From the NCBI RefSeq assembly GCF_000626635.1, contig NZ_CP007451.1, forward strand, positions 4,818,501-4,882,500: a DNA stretch of 64,000 bases, in the 5' to 3' direction. Under the pieces are notes generated by a model. That model did no database searches and was not told the origin of the DNA. It worked only from the letters and a program-made list of their open reading frames with translations. Each line of letters begins with the position of its first letter. The first letter of the stretch is position 1. This document shows positions 44,410 through 53,264 of this stretch, in pieces. The translations under genes were made by a program, and so were the position numbers. The DNA comes from Draconibacterium orientale (GTDB lineage Bacteria > Bacteroidota > Bacteroidia > Bacteroidales > Prolixibacteraceae).

Positions 44410-45554
44410 TTAATTCAATGCATCTTTCAAAAATCTAATCGACCTATCCTTCTCCTCGGCTAAAATTTTGTTTACTGATTTGAAATCAATATCTCTTTTT
44501 AATAATTCGAAAACTTTGTGTAGTTCATTTTCATCGACTAATCGCTCCTCAAGTCCAAATATTTTTAATACTGATTGAAAACGACTTAATCCTCGTTTTG
44601 AATTCCCTATCGAAATAAACGGCTTATTAAAAATTATAGAAAAAGCTGTTCCATGAAACGAATCTGTTAAAATGAATTCAGCATCCATGAATGATCTTAA
44701 CCAGTATGTTACCGGTGGATAAATACAATCTTTTAAACCGATCTTACCTGTTTCAAAAAACGACTGTTTGGCAGAAGCTGAAAAAACTTCCAGATTCAAT
44801 TTTTCTCCTACATCATTTATAACTTGTTTCTTCTCTTGATTTATATCCAAAACGTAGTTAAAAAGTTTGCCCGGCATTTTTTCTACTTCATCCTTTTCAA
44901 CCAATTTTTCATATTCCCATTTGGGTACTAAAAAGGTAGGATCAAGTGTAACAATAGCATCGACTCCCAGGTTTTTACGACACAATTCTACTGCAGAATC
45001 TTCCCGAACAGATATAGCTTTAAAACGTTTGGCTAGATTAGCGCAGGCCTTAGTTTGTTCTGGGCTATATTCCCAATTATCAGTTCCGAATGAGGCAGCA
45101 TAAGAAATGCGTTTTTTTGTAGAATCTGATTTTAAAAAATCCAGAAAATGGTTTGCAATTTTTGGAGAATACCTTGGTCGCCAAACCTGATCGCTTCCCA
45201 CAATAAATGCATCAAAATCAGATTTGCCAATATTATTTAAATCAGCATCCGAATTAACTTGATTTGTGACTGCAATATTTTCGTCGATAAACCGATCGGT
45301 ATGCTTTTTAATGGTTTTTAATTCGTTCAAGTTAGGCCATGAACGCAGGCTTATTTTTTTCGTAACAAGTACTTTTTTATGGAACGTTTAATTATGATTT
45401 TGATTTTATCTTTTAATGCAAAGTTTACCTCATCTATTCGATTAATTGTAATTGAACTATGTCCCAGCTCTTTGAGTGCCCATTGAAGTGCAAAATTCTG
45501 AAGGATACCTCCATAGTTCCAATTAAAAGGCAGTGTAATTATTCCTATTTTCAT
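44410..45554 (-). pseudogene. Polysaccharide pyruvyl transferase split by a frameshift
   Basis: Two adjacent frames together make one protein. The first (45351-45554, 67 residues) holds the family start MKIGIITLPFNWNYGGILQN. The second (44410-45330) continues with the usual FDAFIVGSDQVWRPRYSP, then SDSFHGTAFSIIF and FISIGNSKRGLSRFQSVL. They are separated by a run of seven As on the minus strand; one more A would read through with a continuous sequence (RKKISLRSWPNLNELK) and give about 381 residues, the usual size. The family adds a pyruvate ketal or acts as a related transferase. It is either an assembly error or a slippage site that can switch the gene on and off. Confidence 0.85.
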
Positions 45555-45673
45555 TTTTATCTTCCTAATTGGTTTAAATTGGATTAGCTATTTTTCCTTA
45601 AATGAAGAAATAATCCTCTTGCTTAACTTTTTAAGCTTGTTTTACTTCTGCACCATTTTTTAATTCGACCTTT

Positions 45674-47938
45674 TCATCTTTTTTTCTGCTTTTTTTTCTG
45701 CTTCTTTTTCGATCCGTTAATTCGATCTTTGGAGAAGAATTGTAAACGAATTACATTTTTTACAAATCGTCGGATAAAACTTCTTTTTCGTGGTAAATCA
45801 CCAATTACATTTTCCATTTCCTCGATTTCCACACCATTTAATAATATCTGTGGTTTTTTATCTTCGGTAAACGAAAGTATATCCTTAATTGCATTTGTAT
45901 CAGATTTAGTCCATGCTCTATTTGCACGTGTTACCATAAACGAATGATCGGTTCCGTTAAATAAATTTATCGGGAATGAATTTTGCAAAATTCCAGGAAT
46001 CTCAACAAACACAAAATCATTCTGGTAACACTTGTGTCTGTCTGCTTCATCCATCAAATCTGTAATAACTTCACATTTATGGAAAGAATCATTAATAACA
46101 TATTCATACACTTCGACGTTACTCAAACGTGTATATTTTTCATCTGATAATACCAGAACCTTATACCCGATATCTGCGAGACGTTCAGCGAGCAAACCTA
46201 ATATCGTTGATTTACCTTCTTCATCAAGAATACTAAAAACAATATTGGTATCTGGCTTTTGTTCCTGGGCTTTGTTCGTTTCCTTACTTAGTATAAGTTT
46301 TCGGGCTAATACATCAATTGCCCTTGCTTTAATATTATCTATATCAAGACTCCTACTTACTTTTTTACCTATTTTCGGATAAATTGCAGCAACCGTTAAA
46401 CCAGTAAACTCCTCAGCACGTTTTTCTGTTTTTAAACTTTGATCAATAAAATCAAGTAATATTATAAGAGCTGCCGGTATTATAAAACCAATTACTAATC
46501 CAACCAACAACAAAATTTTTCGTTTACTTGGTAAGGATTTATTAGGATACAAAGGAGGATCTGAAACTTTTAAGTTTGAATTCAACTCTACATTTTGTTG
46601 CTTTAATTTTGCAAGATTTAAACTCTCAAGAATGCTTAAATATTCTCTCTCTGCAATCGCAATCTTTCTTTCCAATCGCTTCATTTGAGCACCTTTCGGA
46701 GCATATTCCGTTATGGTACTTCTGAATTCGTCCTTGCGTTGTTCTCCTATTACAAGTTTAGCTTCCGAAGATTCAAGGTTAATAACAGTTTCCAGCCATT
46801 GAGTTAATACAGAATTTGACTCTACTCCTTCAATACTATTAGACATAAAATACGCCTTATTTACTTGCTCTCTTAACTGATTTTGCAGCGCAGTAGATTC
46901 GGTACTTAATTCTGCTATTTCATCAATATATAATTGTTGATTAATTGTATCAAATTGCGACTGATACTCCTTCAATGCCTTTTCAATATTTACAGCCGCT
47001 AATTGATCTCTTAATTCTAAAACTTTGGAATTAGTAATAACACGTCTTTGTTGAACACTAAGCTTTTCTTCAAGAACTTTTAGAACAGCTGCAGCACTGG
47101 CATATTCCATTCTTATTTCGTTAAACTTTGCATCAAAACTCTCTTTCTGAGAAGCGATGTATTCAGTTTGCTCGTAATAGTTAATAATGTTATTGTCTTT
47201 ATTAAATTGAAGTAGTTCATCTTCTGCCAAATCAAGTTTTTCCTGGGCAAGGTTAAGTTGATCTTGAAAATACCTCAGAATAGCATCAGATTGATTAATC
47301 TTTACATCAGCATAATTTTTAATAAAAACATTGATTAAAATGACTAATGTTTGTTGACAGATGCCCGGATCTGTGGCTGAGTAACTAATCTCAATCATAT
47401 CACTAAGGTTTTTACGCCTTACTGTTAATTCTTTCAAAATTTTTTCAAATCCGTAATATGTATTATCAAGCTCTATAAGCTTATAAATATAGTTTTGATT
47501 ATTCTGAATTTTATAGTTTACAAATGCCTTATAAGTTGCATCAAAATCATTTTTAACTACTAATTTCTTTATTTTATCCGGAACTGAATTCATTAATTCA
47601 TAATACGACTCCCGACTAATCACCTCCGGATTGGGCTCTTCCAATATCATATGTGACGTAAAAAGACGTAACCCAACTTCTTCTATAGTACTTCTGAGTT
47701 TTACAATATTTATTAGATTATCAAAAGCAGTCATGGTCGTAACCCGATCAATCTTACTACTTTCAAGCGATGTTAAACTCGAACCTGACGCTAAACCAGT
47801 ATATATACTGGTAAAAGAGTTGTAAACCTTTGGCTCATCTTTTGTTAAGAAAAAAATGGCACAAAACAATATAATTGGTCCCAAAAGCATAAGTAACCAA
47901 TGCTTTAGCAATAACCGTATGAAATATATTAAATTCAA
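45674..47938 (-). CDS. Wzc/GumC-type chain-length protein with a degenerate kinase domain
   Basis: The 754-residue protein has an N-terminal membrane helix (LLKHWLLMLLGPIILFC), a Wzz domain with a long periplasmic coiled coil (about 50-470) and a second membrane helix (ILLLVGLVIGFIIPAALIIL, about 485-505). A cytoplasmic domain related to BY-type tyrosine kinases follows. Its Walker A is altered (SILDEEGKSTI keeps GKST). The Walker A' and B aspartates are not recognisable (VLVLSDEKYTRL, FVFVEIPG), and the tail is a run of lysines in place of the tyrosine cluster. It should govern polymer length and export but probably cannot phosphorylate itself. Confidence 0.85.
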   Translation of the reverse strand: MNLIYFIRLLLKHWLLMLLGPIILFCAIFFLTKDEPKVYNSFTSIYTGLASGSSLTSLESSKIDRVTTMTAFDNLINIVKLRSTIEEVGLRLFTSHMILEEPNPEVISRESYYELMNSVPDKIKKLVVKNDFDATYKAFVNYKIQNNQNYIYKLIELDNTYYGFEKILKELTVRRKNLSDMIEISYSATDPGICQQTLVILINVFIKNYADVKINQSDAILRYFQDQLNLAQEKLDLAEDELLQFNKDNNIINYYEQTEYIASQKESFDAKFNEIRMEYASAAAVLKVLEEKLSVQQRRVITNSKVLELRDQLAAVNIEKALKEYQSQFDTINQQLYIDEIAELSTESTALQNQLREQVNKAYFMSNSIEGVESNSVLTQWLETVINLESSEAKLVIGEQRKDEFRSTITEYAPKGAQMKRLERKIAIAEREYLSILESLNLAKLKQQNVELNSNLKVSDPPLYPNKSLPSKRKILLLVGLVIGFIIPAALIILLDFIDQSLKTEKRAEEFTGLTVAAIYPKIGKKVSRSLDIDNIKARAIDVLARKLILSKETNKAQEQKPDTNIVFSILDEEGKSTILGLLAERLADIGYKVLVLSDEKYTRLSNVEVYEYVINDSFHKCEVITDLMDEADRHKCYQNDFVFVEIPGILQNSFPINLFNGTDHSFMVTRANRAWTKSDTNAIKDILSFTEDKKPQILLNGVEIEEMENVIGDLPRKRSFIRRFVKNVIRLQFFSKDRINGSKKKQKKKQKKR

Positions 47939-48681
47939 TTTCCAAGATTTAAATTAATTTCTGTCCCAATATTTTCCTGCAGAATTCTCATAGCTGTTAT
48001 CAATTCGGTCTTTGCCTCTTCGTAAGATATCTCTGCATTCAATTGCATATTTTGTAACCGGGCATAATCGGCCATATCAATAATACCGTTTTTATAATTC
48101 ACATCGGCCTCTATCATTTGTGTTCTCATAGATTCAACGGCTGCTATGTATATCACTAATTTCCGGTGAGCTCGAATTATATTACCGTATTGTATAATTA
48201 TGAGTTCCTTTAATTCTTTTACCGATGCTTCACGCTGATATTGAGCTTTTTCTTTTTCGGCAATCGCCATACTTTTGTTTTTCCCACCTGCCAATGATAA
48301 CAGCGGTAATTTCCAGGTAATGCCTAAATTATAACGCGTTTGTTCTGTTGTTTGTGCTTGGCTTTGATCGTAGCCCAAATCCTGAGAAATTACTAAATTA
48401 TCAAACAAACCATATTTGACTCCAGCTTCCACACCAAGACCATTCATCCACTCGCGTCGAAGTAACTGCACTTTCATCTCGCGAATTACAATATCAGCAT
48501 CATAGAGTTTTAACAAAGGAGAATTTTCAATTGCAAGGGCCTGTAATTCCGAAATAGAAGGTATTACTTCTGCAATATCATTACCCTCTGATGTGGCGGC
48601 AATTAAATTATCATAGGATTGTGCATGCAAAACATGAACTCCAAACACCAACAGAGCAATATATATTATCTTTTTTTTCAT
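47935..48681 (-). CDS. TolC-family outer-membrane protein
   Basis: From the ATG at 48681 (one base after the preceding stop) the protein has 248 residues with a signal peptide (MKKKIIYIALLVFGVHVLHA). A longer frame from 48894 lies inside the sugar transferase gene and lacks a signal. The mature part is rich in helices with short barrel strands (GLGVEAGVKYGL, YNLGITWKLPLLS), as in half of a TolC/OEP protein, and is much shorter than the usual 420 residues. It overlaps the Wzc-like gene by four bases (ATGA). It may take part in export of the polymer through the envelope. Confidence 0.75.
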   Translation of the reverse strand: MKKKIIYIALLVFGVHVLHAQSYDNLIAATSEGNDIAEVIPSISELQALAIENSPLLKLYDADIVIREMKVQLLRREWMNGLGVEAGVKYGLFDNLVISQDLGYDQSQAQTTEQTRYNLGITWKLPLLSLAGGKNKSMAIAEKEKAQYQREASVKELKELIIIQYGNIIRAHRKLVIYIAAVESMRTQMIEADVNYKNGIIDMADYARLQNMQLNAEISYEEAKTELITAMRILQENIGTEINLNLGN

Positions 48682-48682
48682 T

Positions 48683-49891
48683 TTAAACATTCTCTTTCTG
48701 AAAAACAGCTTTGAAAGTTCTGATAATAATCCAAATGTCTTTCCAAAACGAAAAGCGACTATTGGCAATTTCTGCGTAAGTATTATCCAACTGTTTACGT
48801 TCTTCAGGCGACATTTTTGATGTTTTCCCACGGGCTTCAACCTGCCACAAACCGGTAATTCCGGCCGGTCCGTTAAAGCGGTCGGTCCACTCATCGGTCG
48901 TTAGCAACTCGGCTTCGTACAAAGGCAAAGGGCGGTTTCCAACTATCGACATATCGCCTTTTAATACATTTATTAATTGTGGTAATTCATCGATACTTAA
49001 TTTGCGGATAATATGACCAACTTTTGTTATTCGCGGATCATTTTCAAACTTCACGAATGCACTTTCCTGCTGCTGCTTTTTCTCCTGAATATGAGCGGCT
49101 TCATCAACTTCAACATCATCGCCAAAAAGTATTGTTCCATTTGCCTTGGAGCTTTCCTGTTGTTCATTGCTTTCATTTTCCGCTACATCAGTCTGCTCTT
49201 CCTCGTTATTTTGGTATTGATTTAAATGTTGAAATTCTTTCAGTCGTTTGTCGGCGTCAGGATACATCGATCGTAATTTCAAAAAATTGAAAATCCGGTA
49301 TCCGGTACCTACCCTTTTTGAAATGTAATAAACCTTTCCTTTCGACTCCAAACGTATTGCAATTACAAAAATCAATAACAATGGCGACAGACAGAGCAAA
49401 GCCAGGCCTGAAAAAACAATATCGAAAGTACGTTTGAAAAATGGCGTTTTGTAAATCGTAGTTTCCGGGTCGTTCTTTTCTTTCTGCACCAACGACATTC
49501 GTGGTTTTAAAACCGTAAGGGTTTTTATGCGCTTGTAAAGCTCCTCGGTGTTTACCGGCTGATGAAATACATCATCTACCTTCTTTTTAAACGCCAATTG
49601 AATATCTTCAGCACTACGCTCATCGGTAATAACCAGGTAAGGAATCTTATTTCCCTGATCAACTTCAGCAATAAACGTTTCATGAAAATCAATCCCATTG
49701 CGCCCCGGCAGTTCTTTATCACAAACTACCCCATCGCACGAATTTCCTTCCTTTAACCAATTCACAGCACTTAATGCATTTGAATGGTGAATCAACTCAA
49801 GAAGATTCTTTTTCGATTCGAATCCGCTGATTATACGCTCATCGGTTCCGATATACAAAACGCTAAGTTTTCGGTTATGTTTGGCTTTCAT
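48683..49891 (-). CDS. Undecaprenyl-phosphate sugar transferase fused to a receiver-like domain
   Basis: The 402-residue protein joins a CheY-like domain (residues about 8-125) to a WcaJ/PglC-type catalytic domain (about 150-402: FFKRTFDIVFSGLALLCLSP membrane helix, then FLKLRSMY, DELPQLINVLKGDMSIVGNR and GITGLWQV). In the receiver, Asp58 (VCDKELPG) and Asp17 are kept, but the conserved Lys is Gln111 (FHQPVN). The catalytic domain is interrupted by an acidic insert at about 222-283 between PDAD and DPRITKVG. The enzyme loads the first sugar phosphate on undecaprenyl phosphate. It follows a CheY-like gene by eleven bases. Confidence 0.93.
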   Translation of the reverse strand: MKAKHNRKLSVLYIGTDERIISGFESKKNLLELIHHSNALSAVNWLKEGNSCDGVVCDKELPGRNGIDFHETFIAEVDQGNKIPYLVITDERSAEDIQLAFKKKVDDVFHQPVNTEELYKRIKTLTVLKPRMSLVQKEKNDPETTIYKTPFFKRTFDIVFSGLALLCLSPLLLIFVIAIRLESKGKVYYISKRVGTGYRIFNFLKLRSMYPDADKRLKEFQHLNQYQNNEEEQTDVAENESNEQQESSKANGTILFGDDVEVDEAAHIQEKKQQQESAFVKFENDPRITKVGHIIRKLSIDELPQLINVLKGDMSIVGNRPLPLYEAELLTTDEWTDRFNGPAGITGLWQVEARGKTSKMSPEERKQLDNTYAEIANSRFSFWKDIWIIIRTFKAVFQKENV

Positions 49892-49902
49892 AACGGTTGG
49901 TT

Positions 49903-50268
49903 TTAGCGTTTAAGAATACGGTCGATTCTAATAATCAGTTCTTCCGGATTAAATGGTTTTACAAGGTAATCTTCAGCACCCATTTTAAGGCACTTTATAC
50001 GATCATTACTACTGTCAAGACTGCTCAAAACAATAATTGGCACGTCTTTAAAATATCCACTCGATCGTACATGTTCGATTAACTCAAATCCGTCGAGATT
50101 CGGCATTTGCAAATCTGTTAAAATTAAATCGGGAATGTTTCCTTCCTGCAGCCAACTTAAAGCCTGAAGTCCATCTTCTTTGGTTTCAACTTCGTAATTG
50201 GTACTTAGAAACTGTACGATTAGCTTGCTAATCGACGATTTATCGTCGACAACTAAAATCTTTTTCAT
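49903..50268 (-). CDS. Single-domain response regulator (CheY-like)
   Basis: The 121-residue protein is one receiver: acidic pair in ILVVDDKSS, phospho-acceptor Asp52 (LILTDLQMPNLDGFEL), Ser/Thr in IIVLSSLDS and Lys104 in YLVKPFN. No output domain is attached. It is the first gene of the exopolysaccharide operon. Its helix segment ALSWLQEGN is close to AVNWLKEGN in the receiver of the next protein, which suggests the two arose by duplication. It may carry phosphate from the kinases encoded nearby to the sugar transferase or the Wzc-like protein. Confidence 0.95.
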   Translation of the reverse strand: MKKILVVDDKSSISKLIVQFLSTNYEVETKEDGLQALSWLQEGNIPDLILTDLQMPNLDGFELIEHVRSSGYFKDVPIIVLSSLDSSNDRIKCLKMGAEDYLVKPFNPEELIIRIDRILKR

Positions 50269-50297
50269 CGCTTAATGGTTTGTATTGTCCTCTTACA

Positions 50298-50305
50298 CAA
50301 ATATA
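50298..50305 (-). promoter_or_regulatory. Candidate -7 promoter box (TATATTTG) of the exopolysaccharide operon
   Basis: On the minus strand TATATTTG fits TAnnTTTG exactly, about 30 bases before the CheY-like ATG at 50268. A TTG lies 15 bases further upstream, a little close for the usual -33 spacing. Confidence 0.55.
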
Positions 50306-50486
50306 TGATTATGAAGGTAACAAAACACCCACTCCATGCGTTATTGCCCGATTTTGGGCAAATCACCCAGGCCTACTTCAATTTTGCTGATAAACCTCTA
50401 AGAAAAACGGAAGGAATTCTGTACGCTCTTGCCATCAAAAGTCAAAAACGGTATTCAATAAAGCCTAAAACACTTATTTAGATTAA

Positions 50487-52820
50487 TTAGCTGCTAATGA
50501 TTTCCAGCACCAACTCTTTCGTCAGTTTTCGGCCGGCAGCTTTTTCGCGAATAGCATCGAAGGTGAATTTAAAATCGCAGCCCTCTTTCCAGTTGCTGCA
50601 ACCGTAAGCGGTTTTTCCTTTTATAATTTTTCCGCCACATTTTGGACATTTTGGCGTTGAGTCGGCAGTATTCTTTTCAGCCGGAGATTTATCCACAAAC
50701 TCCACATTACAATCCGAAGTGAGCTGCAGAATACCTTCCACTTTTTTATCACCCATTTTAAAACCTTTGAGTTTTGTGGTGGCTCCCTTTTTTAACAAGC
50801 GCTCAACCTGTTTGTCGGTGAGCTTTTTCTCCATAAAAACAAATGGCAGCCTGAAATCGCAACCTTCTTTCCAACGGTTACAGCCATAAGCATTTTTACC
50901 TTTCAGCACCTTTCCTTCCGAACATTTCGGACAAGTCATTTCACCGTTGCCAGCATCATCCGACTTGTGCCCTTTTCCTTTTGCCTTTTGCCTTTCTCCT
51001 TTTGCCTTTTGCCTTTTACCTTTTTCCTTGCTTTCCGCTTCAGGAGCAACCAGTTTTACCGAGCTACGATCGCGTAGCACCTCAACGACCAAATCGTAAA
51101 CCATACGTTTCATCTCGTAAATAAATTTCGAGGCGCTGTATTCTCCCTGCTCAATGTCACGCAATCGTTTTTCCCACTGTCCGGTTAATTCTGCCGATTT
51201 TAATAGTTCATTATGAATGATGTCAATTAGCTGAATTCCCACTTTTGTAGGATGTATCTGCTTTTTCTGCCTTTCAATATATTTACGCCGGAACAAAGTC
51301 TCGATAATTGCAGCACGTGTTGACGGACGCCCGATTCCGTTGGCTTTCATCAGGTCGCGCAGTTCGTCGTCGTCCACATTTTTACCGGCCGTTTCCATGG
51401 CGCGAAGTAAAGATGCTTCGGTGTAATAACGTGGCGGTTTTGTTTCCTTCTCGGTAAACGACGGCTCGTGCTGACCATGCTCTCCTTTTGTAAAGGCAGG
51501 TAAAATACTGTCGCCGTCACCGCTTTTCGAATTCTCATCCTGAAAAACCACGCGCCATCCGGGTTGCAGAATTTGTTTTCCGTTTGCCACAAATTGCACC
51601 GTATCAACTTCGGCTTTCACCTGTGTTTTGGCCACTTTACAATCGGGATAAAACGCGGCCAAAAAACGTCGGGCAATGGCATCGTAAACCTTTTTCTCGT
51701 TACCGCCCAGCAATTTCTCTTCGCCGGTTGGAATAATCGCATGGTGATCGGTAACTTTTTTGTCGTTAAAAACTTTAGTCGATTTTCGTATTTTCTTTGC
51801 CAAAAGCGGCTGCGCCAAGTCACTGTAACTTTTTAGCCCCTTTAAAATTCCGGGTATTTTTGGGTACTGATCGTTGGGCAGAAAAGTGGTATCAACACGC
51901 GGATAGGTAACCACTTTCATTTCGTACAGGCGCTGTATGGTTTTCAGGGTTTCATCTGCAGTTAGTCCAAAACGGGTGTTGCAATGCACCTGCAAACTGG
52001 TGAGGTCGAAAAGTTTCGGCGCATATTCCTGTCCGTCTTTCTTCTCAACATCGGTAATGTACAAATCCTTACCCAACACCTGGTTCAGCAGTTTTTCGCC
52101 GTCTTCTTTTTTGAAAAACTTTCCTTCGGTATTGCTAAAAACCGTTTCGCGATAGGTGGTTTGCAGCTCCCAATACGGTTCGGGTTTAAAATTCTCGATT
52201 TCGTAATGGCGCGTTACCAGCATCGCCAATGTTGGGGTTTGCACCCGCCCGATGGACAAAACCTGTTTGTAACCACCATATTTCAGTGTATATAAACGTG
52301 TGGCGTTCATTCCCAGCAGCCAGTCGCCAATAGCCCTGGAGCTGCCCGCATAATACAGGTTGTCAAATTTTTCAGCCGGTACGAGTTTCTGAAAACCGGT
52401 TTTAATGGCTTCGTTCGTTAGCGACGAAATCCACAATCGCTTCACTTCGCCTTTGTAGCCGGCCTCTTTCATCACCCAGCGCTGAATAAGCTCTCCTTCC
52501 TGACCGGCATCGCCACAGTTAATTACCTGTTCGGCTTTATCCAATAAGCTTTTAATGGTATTGAATTGTTTGGTTACGCCACCGTCGCCTGTCATCACTT
52601 TTGTTTCAAAACGTTTGGGCAACATGGGCAGTGTATGCAAATCCCAGCGTTTCCACTTCGAGTCGTAATCCTCTGGCGGCCAGAGCGTACAAAAGTGACC
52701 AAAGGTCCAGGTTACCTGGTAACCGTTTCCCTCGTAATAACCATCTTTTCGCGAACCTGCCCCAATTACCTGAGCAATTTCTTTGGCAACACTTGGTTTC
52801 TCTGCAATACAAACAATCAT
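50487..52820 (-). CDS. topB: DNA topoisomerase III
   Basis: This 777-residue type IA topoisomerase has an N-terminal TOPRIM domain (CIAEKPSVAKEIA, then NCGDAGQEGELIQRW), SIGRVQTPTLAML, and the active-site tyrosine Tyr306 (KVVTYPRVDTTFLP). RPSTRAAIIETLF and HPTKVG follow, and two C-terminal Cys4 zinc units (CPKCSEGKV...CNRWKEGC; CPKCGGKI...CSNWKEGC). It separates linked DNA molecules. Between the core and the zinc units lies a lysine/glycine-rich linker (KEKGKRQKAKGERQKAKG) encoded by a short degenerate repeat that also occurs between genes in this window. It appears monocistronic. Confidence 0.96.
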   Translation of the reverse strand: MIVCIAEKPSVAKEIAQVIGAGSRKDGYYEGNGYQVTWTFGHFCTLWPPEDYDSKWKRWDLHTLPMLPKRFETKVMTGDGGVTKQFNTIKSLLDKAEQVINCGDAGQEGELIQRWVMKEAGYKGEVKRLWISSLTNEAIKTGFQKLVPAEKFDNLYYAGSSRAIGDWLLGMNATRLYTLKYGGYKQVLSIGRVQTPTLAMLVTRHYEIENFKPEPYWELQTTYRETVFSNTEGKFFKKEDGEKLLNQVLGKDLYITDVEKKDGQEYAPKLFDLTSLQVHCNTRFGLTADETLKTIQRLYEMKVVTYPRVDTTFLPNDQYPKIPGILKGLKSYSDLAQPLLAKKIRKSTKVFNDKKVTDHHAIIPTGEEKLLGGNEKKVYDAIARRFLAAFYPDCKVAKTQVKAEVDTVQFVANGKQILQPGWRVVFQDENSKSGDGDSILPAFTKGEHGQHEPSFTEKETKPPRYYTEASLLRAMETAGKNVDDDELRDLMKANGIGRPSTRAAIIETLFRRKYIERQKKQIHPTKVGIQLIDIIHNELLKSAELTGQWEKRLRDIEQGEYSASKFIYEMKRMVYDLVVEVLRDRSSVKLVAPEAESKEKGKRQKAKGERQKAKGKGHKSDDAGNGEMTCPKCSEGKVLKGKNAYGCNRWKEGCDFRLPFVFMEKKLTDKQVERLLKKGATTKLKGFKMGDKKVEGILQLTSDCNVEFVDKSPAEKNTADSTPKCPKCGGKIIKGKTAYGCSNWKEGCDFKFTFDAIREKAAGRKLTKELVLEIISS
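50969..51030. repeat. Degenerate (CTTTTGC)n-type tract inside topB
   Basis: The plus strand reads repeated CCTTTTGCCTTTTG units for about 60 bases. It codes in frame for the basic linker of topoisomerase III. Similar text occurs outside genes near 2350-2385 and 53230-53258. Confidence 0.75.
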
Positions 52821-52828
52821 AAGTGTTG

Positions 52829-52836
52829 CAAATATA
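52829..52836 (-). promoter_or_regulatory. Candidate -7 promoter box (TATATTTG) of topB
   Basis: On the minus strand TATATTTG fits the consensus and lies only nine bases from the start codon at 52820, so the message would have almost no leader. Confidence 0.4.
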
Positions 52837-53022
52837 CAAGTAATGATGGGGGATGAAAAAGCGAGTTATTAACAAGCTTTTAAGAAAGATTGATTATTAG
52901 ATTGATGGAGATTGGTTTTGAGATTAATGAAGATGGAGCACTGAGACTTTGAGACAATGAGATTTTCCGGGATTGTAGAATTGATAAATTGTAAAAATTG
53001 CAAACAGTGAATGAGACTTTTC

Positions 53023-53063
53023 CTCTCGGTGAAACTCCGCGTCTTCTCAGTGCAACTCTGTGG
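53023..53063. repeat. 41-base direct repeat, copy 1
   Basis: Matches 53128-53168 except at a few positions (CTCTCGGTGAAACTCCGCG against CTCTCTGCGAAACTCCGCG). The copies are 105 bases apart. Confidence 0.8.
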
Positions 53064-53127
53064 CAGAACTTAATTGTTAAATTGCCGAACTGTTAAATTG
53101 TAATTTTAAGCAGTCTGCGTCTTCCTT

Positions 53128-53168
53128 CTCTCTGCGAAACTCCGCGTCTTCTCTGCGCAACTCTGTGG
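53128..53168. repeat. 41-base direct repeat, copy 2
   Basis: Second copy of the repeat at 53023-53063, in the same orientation. It ends in the same CAACTCTGTGG. Confidence 0.8.
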
Positions 53169-53264
53169 TAAAATCCAATTGTAAAATTGCCAACTGCGAC
53201 TAAAAACTCGCGGCTAGTCGCTAGTAACTTTTGCCTTTCTACTTTTAACTTTTGCCTTGAAACA

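Larger units (their letters stand above)
52837..53264. other. Intergenic region made of dispersed short repeats
   Basis: No gene is supported. A 41-base sequence occurs twice (53023-53063 and 53128-53168) with a core GAAACTCCGCGTCTTCTC and the end GCAACTCTGTGG. Between and after the copies lie degenerate AATTGTTAAATTGCC and CTTTTGCC tracts. It resembles decayed intergenic repeat text seen in many Bacteroidota. Confidence 0.6.

Noticed and set aside
48682-48894. Longer start of the TolC-like protein
   Set aside because: The extension lies wholly within the sugar transferase gene and hides the signal peptide that begins at 48681.
50275-50481. A 68-residue plus-strand frame between the CheY-like gene and topB
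   Set aside because: It overlaps the promoter of the exopolysaccharide operon and shows no signal, domain or known relative. It may be chance; not listed as a gene.
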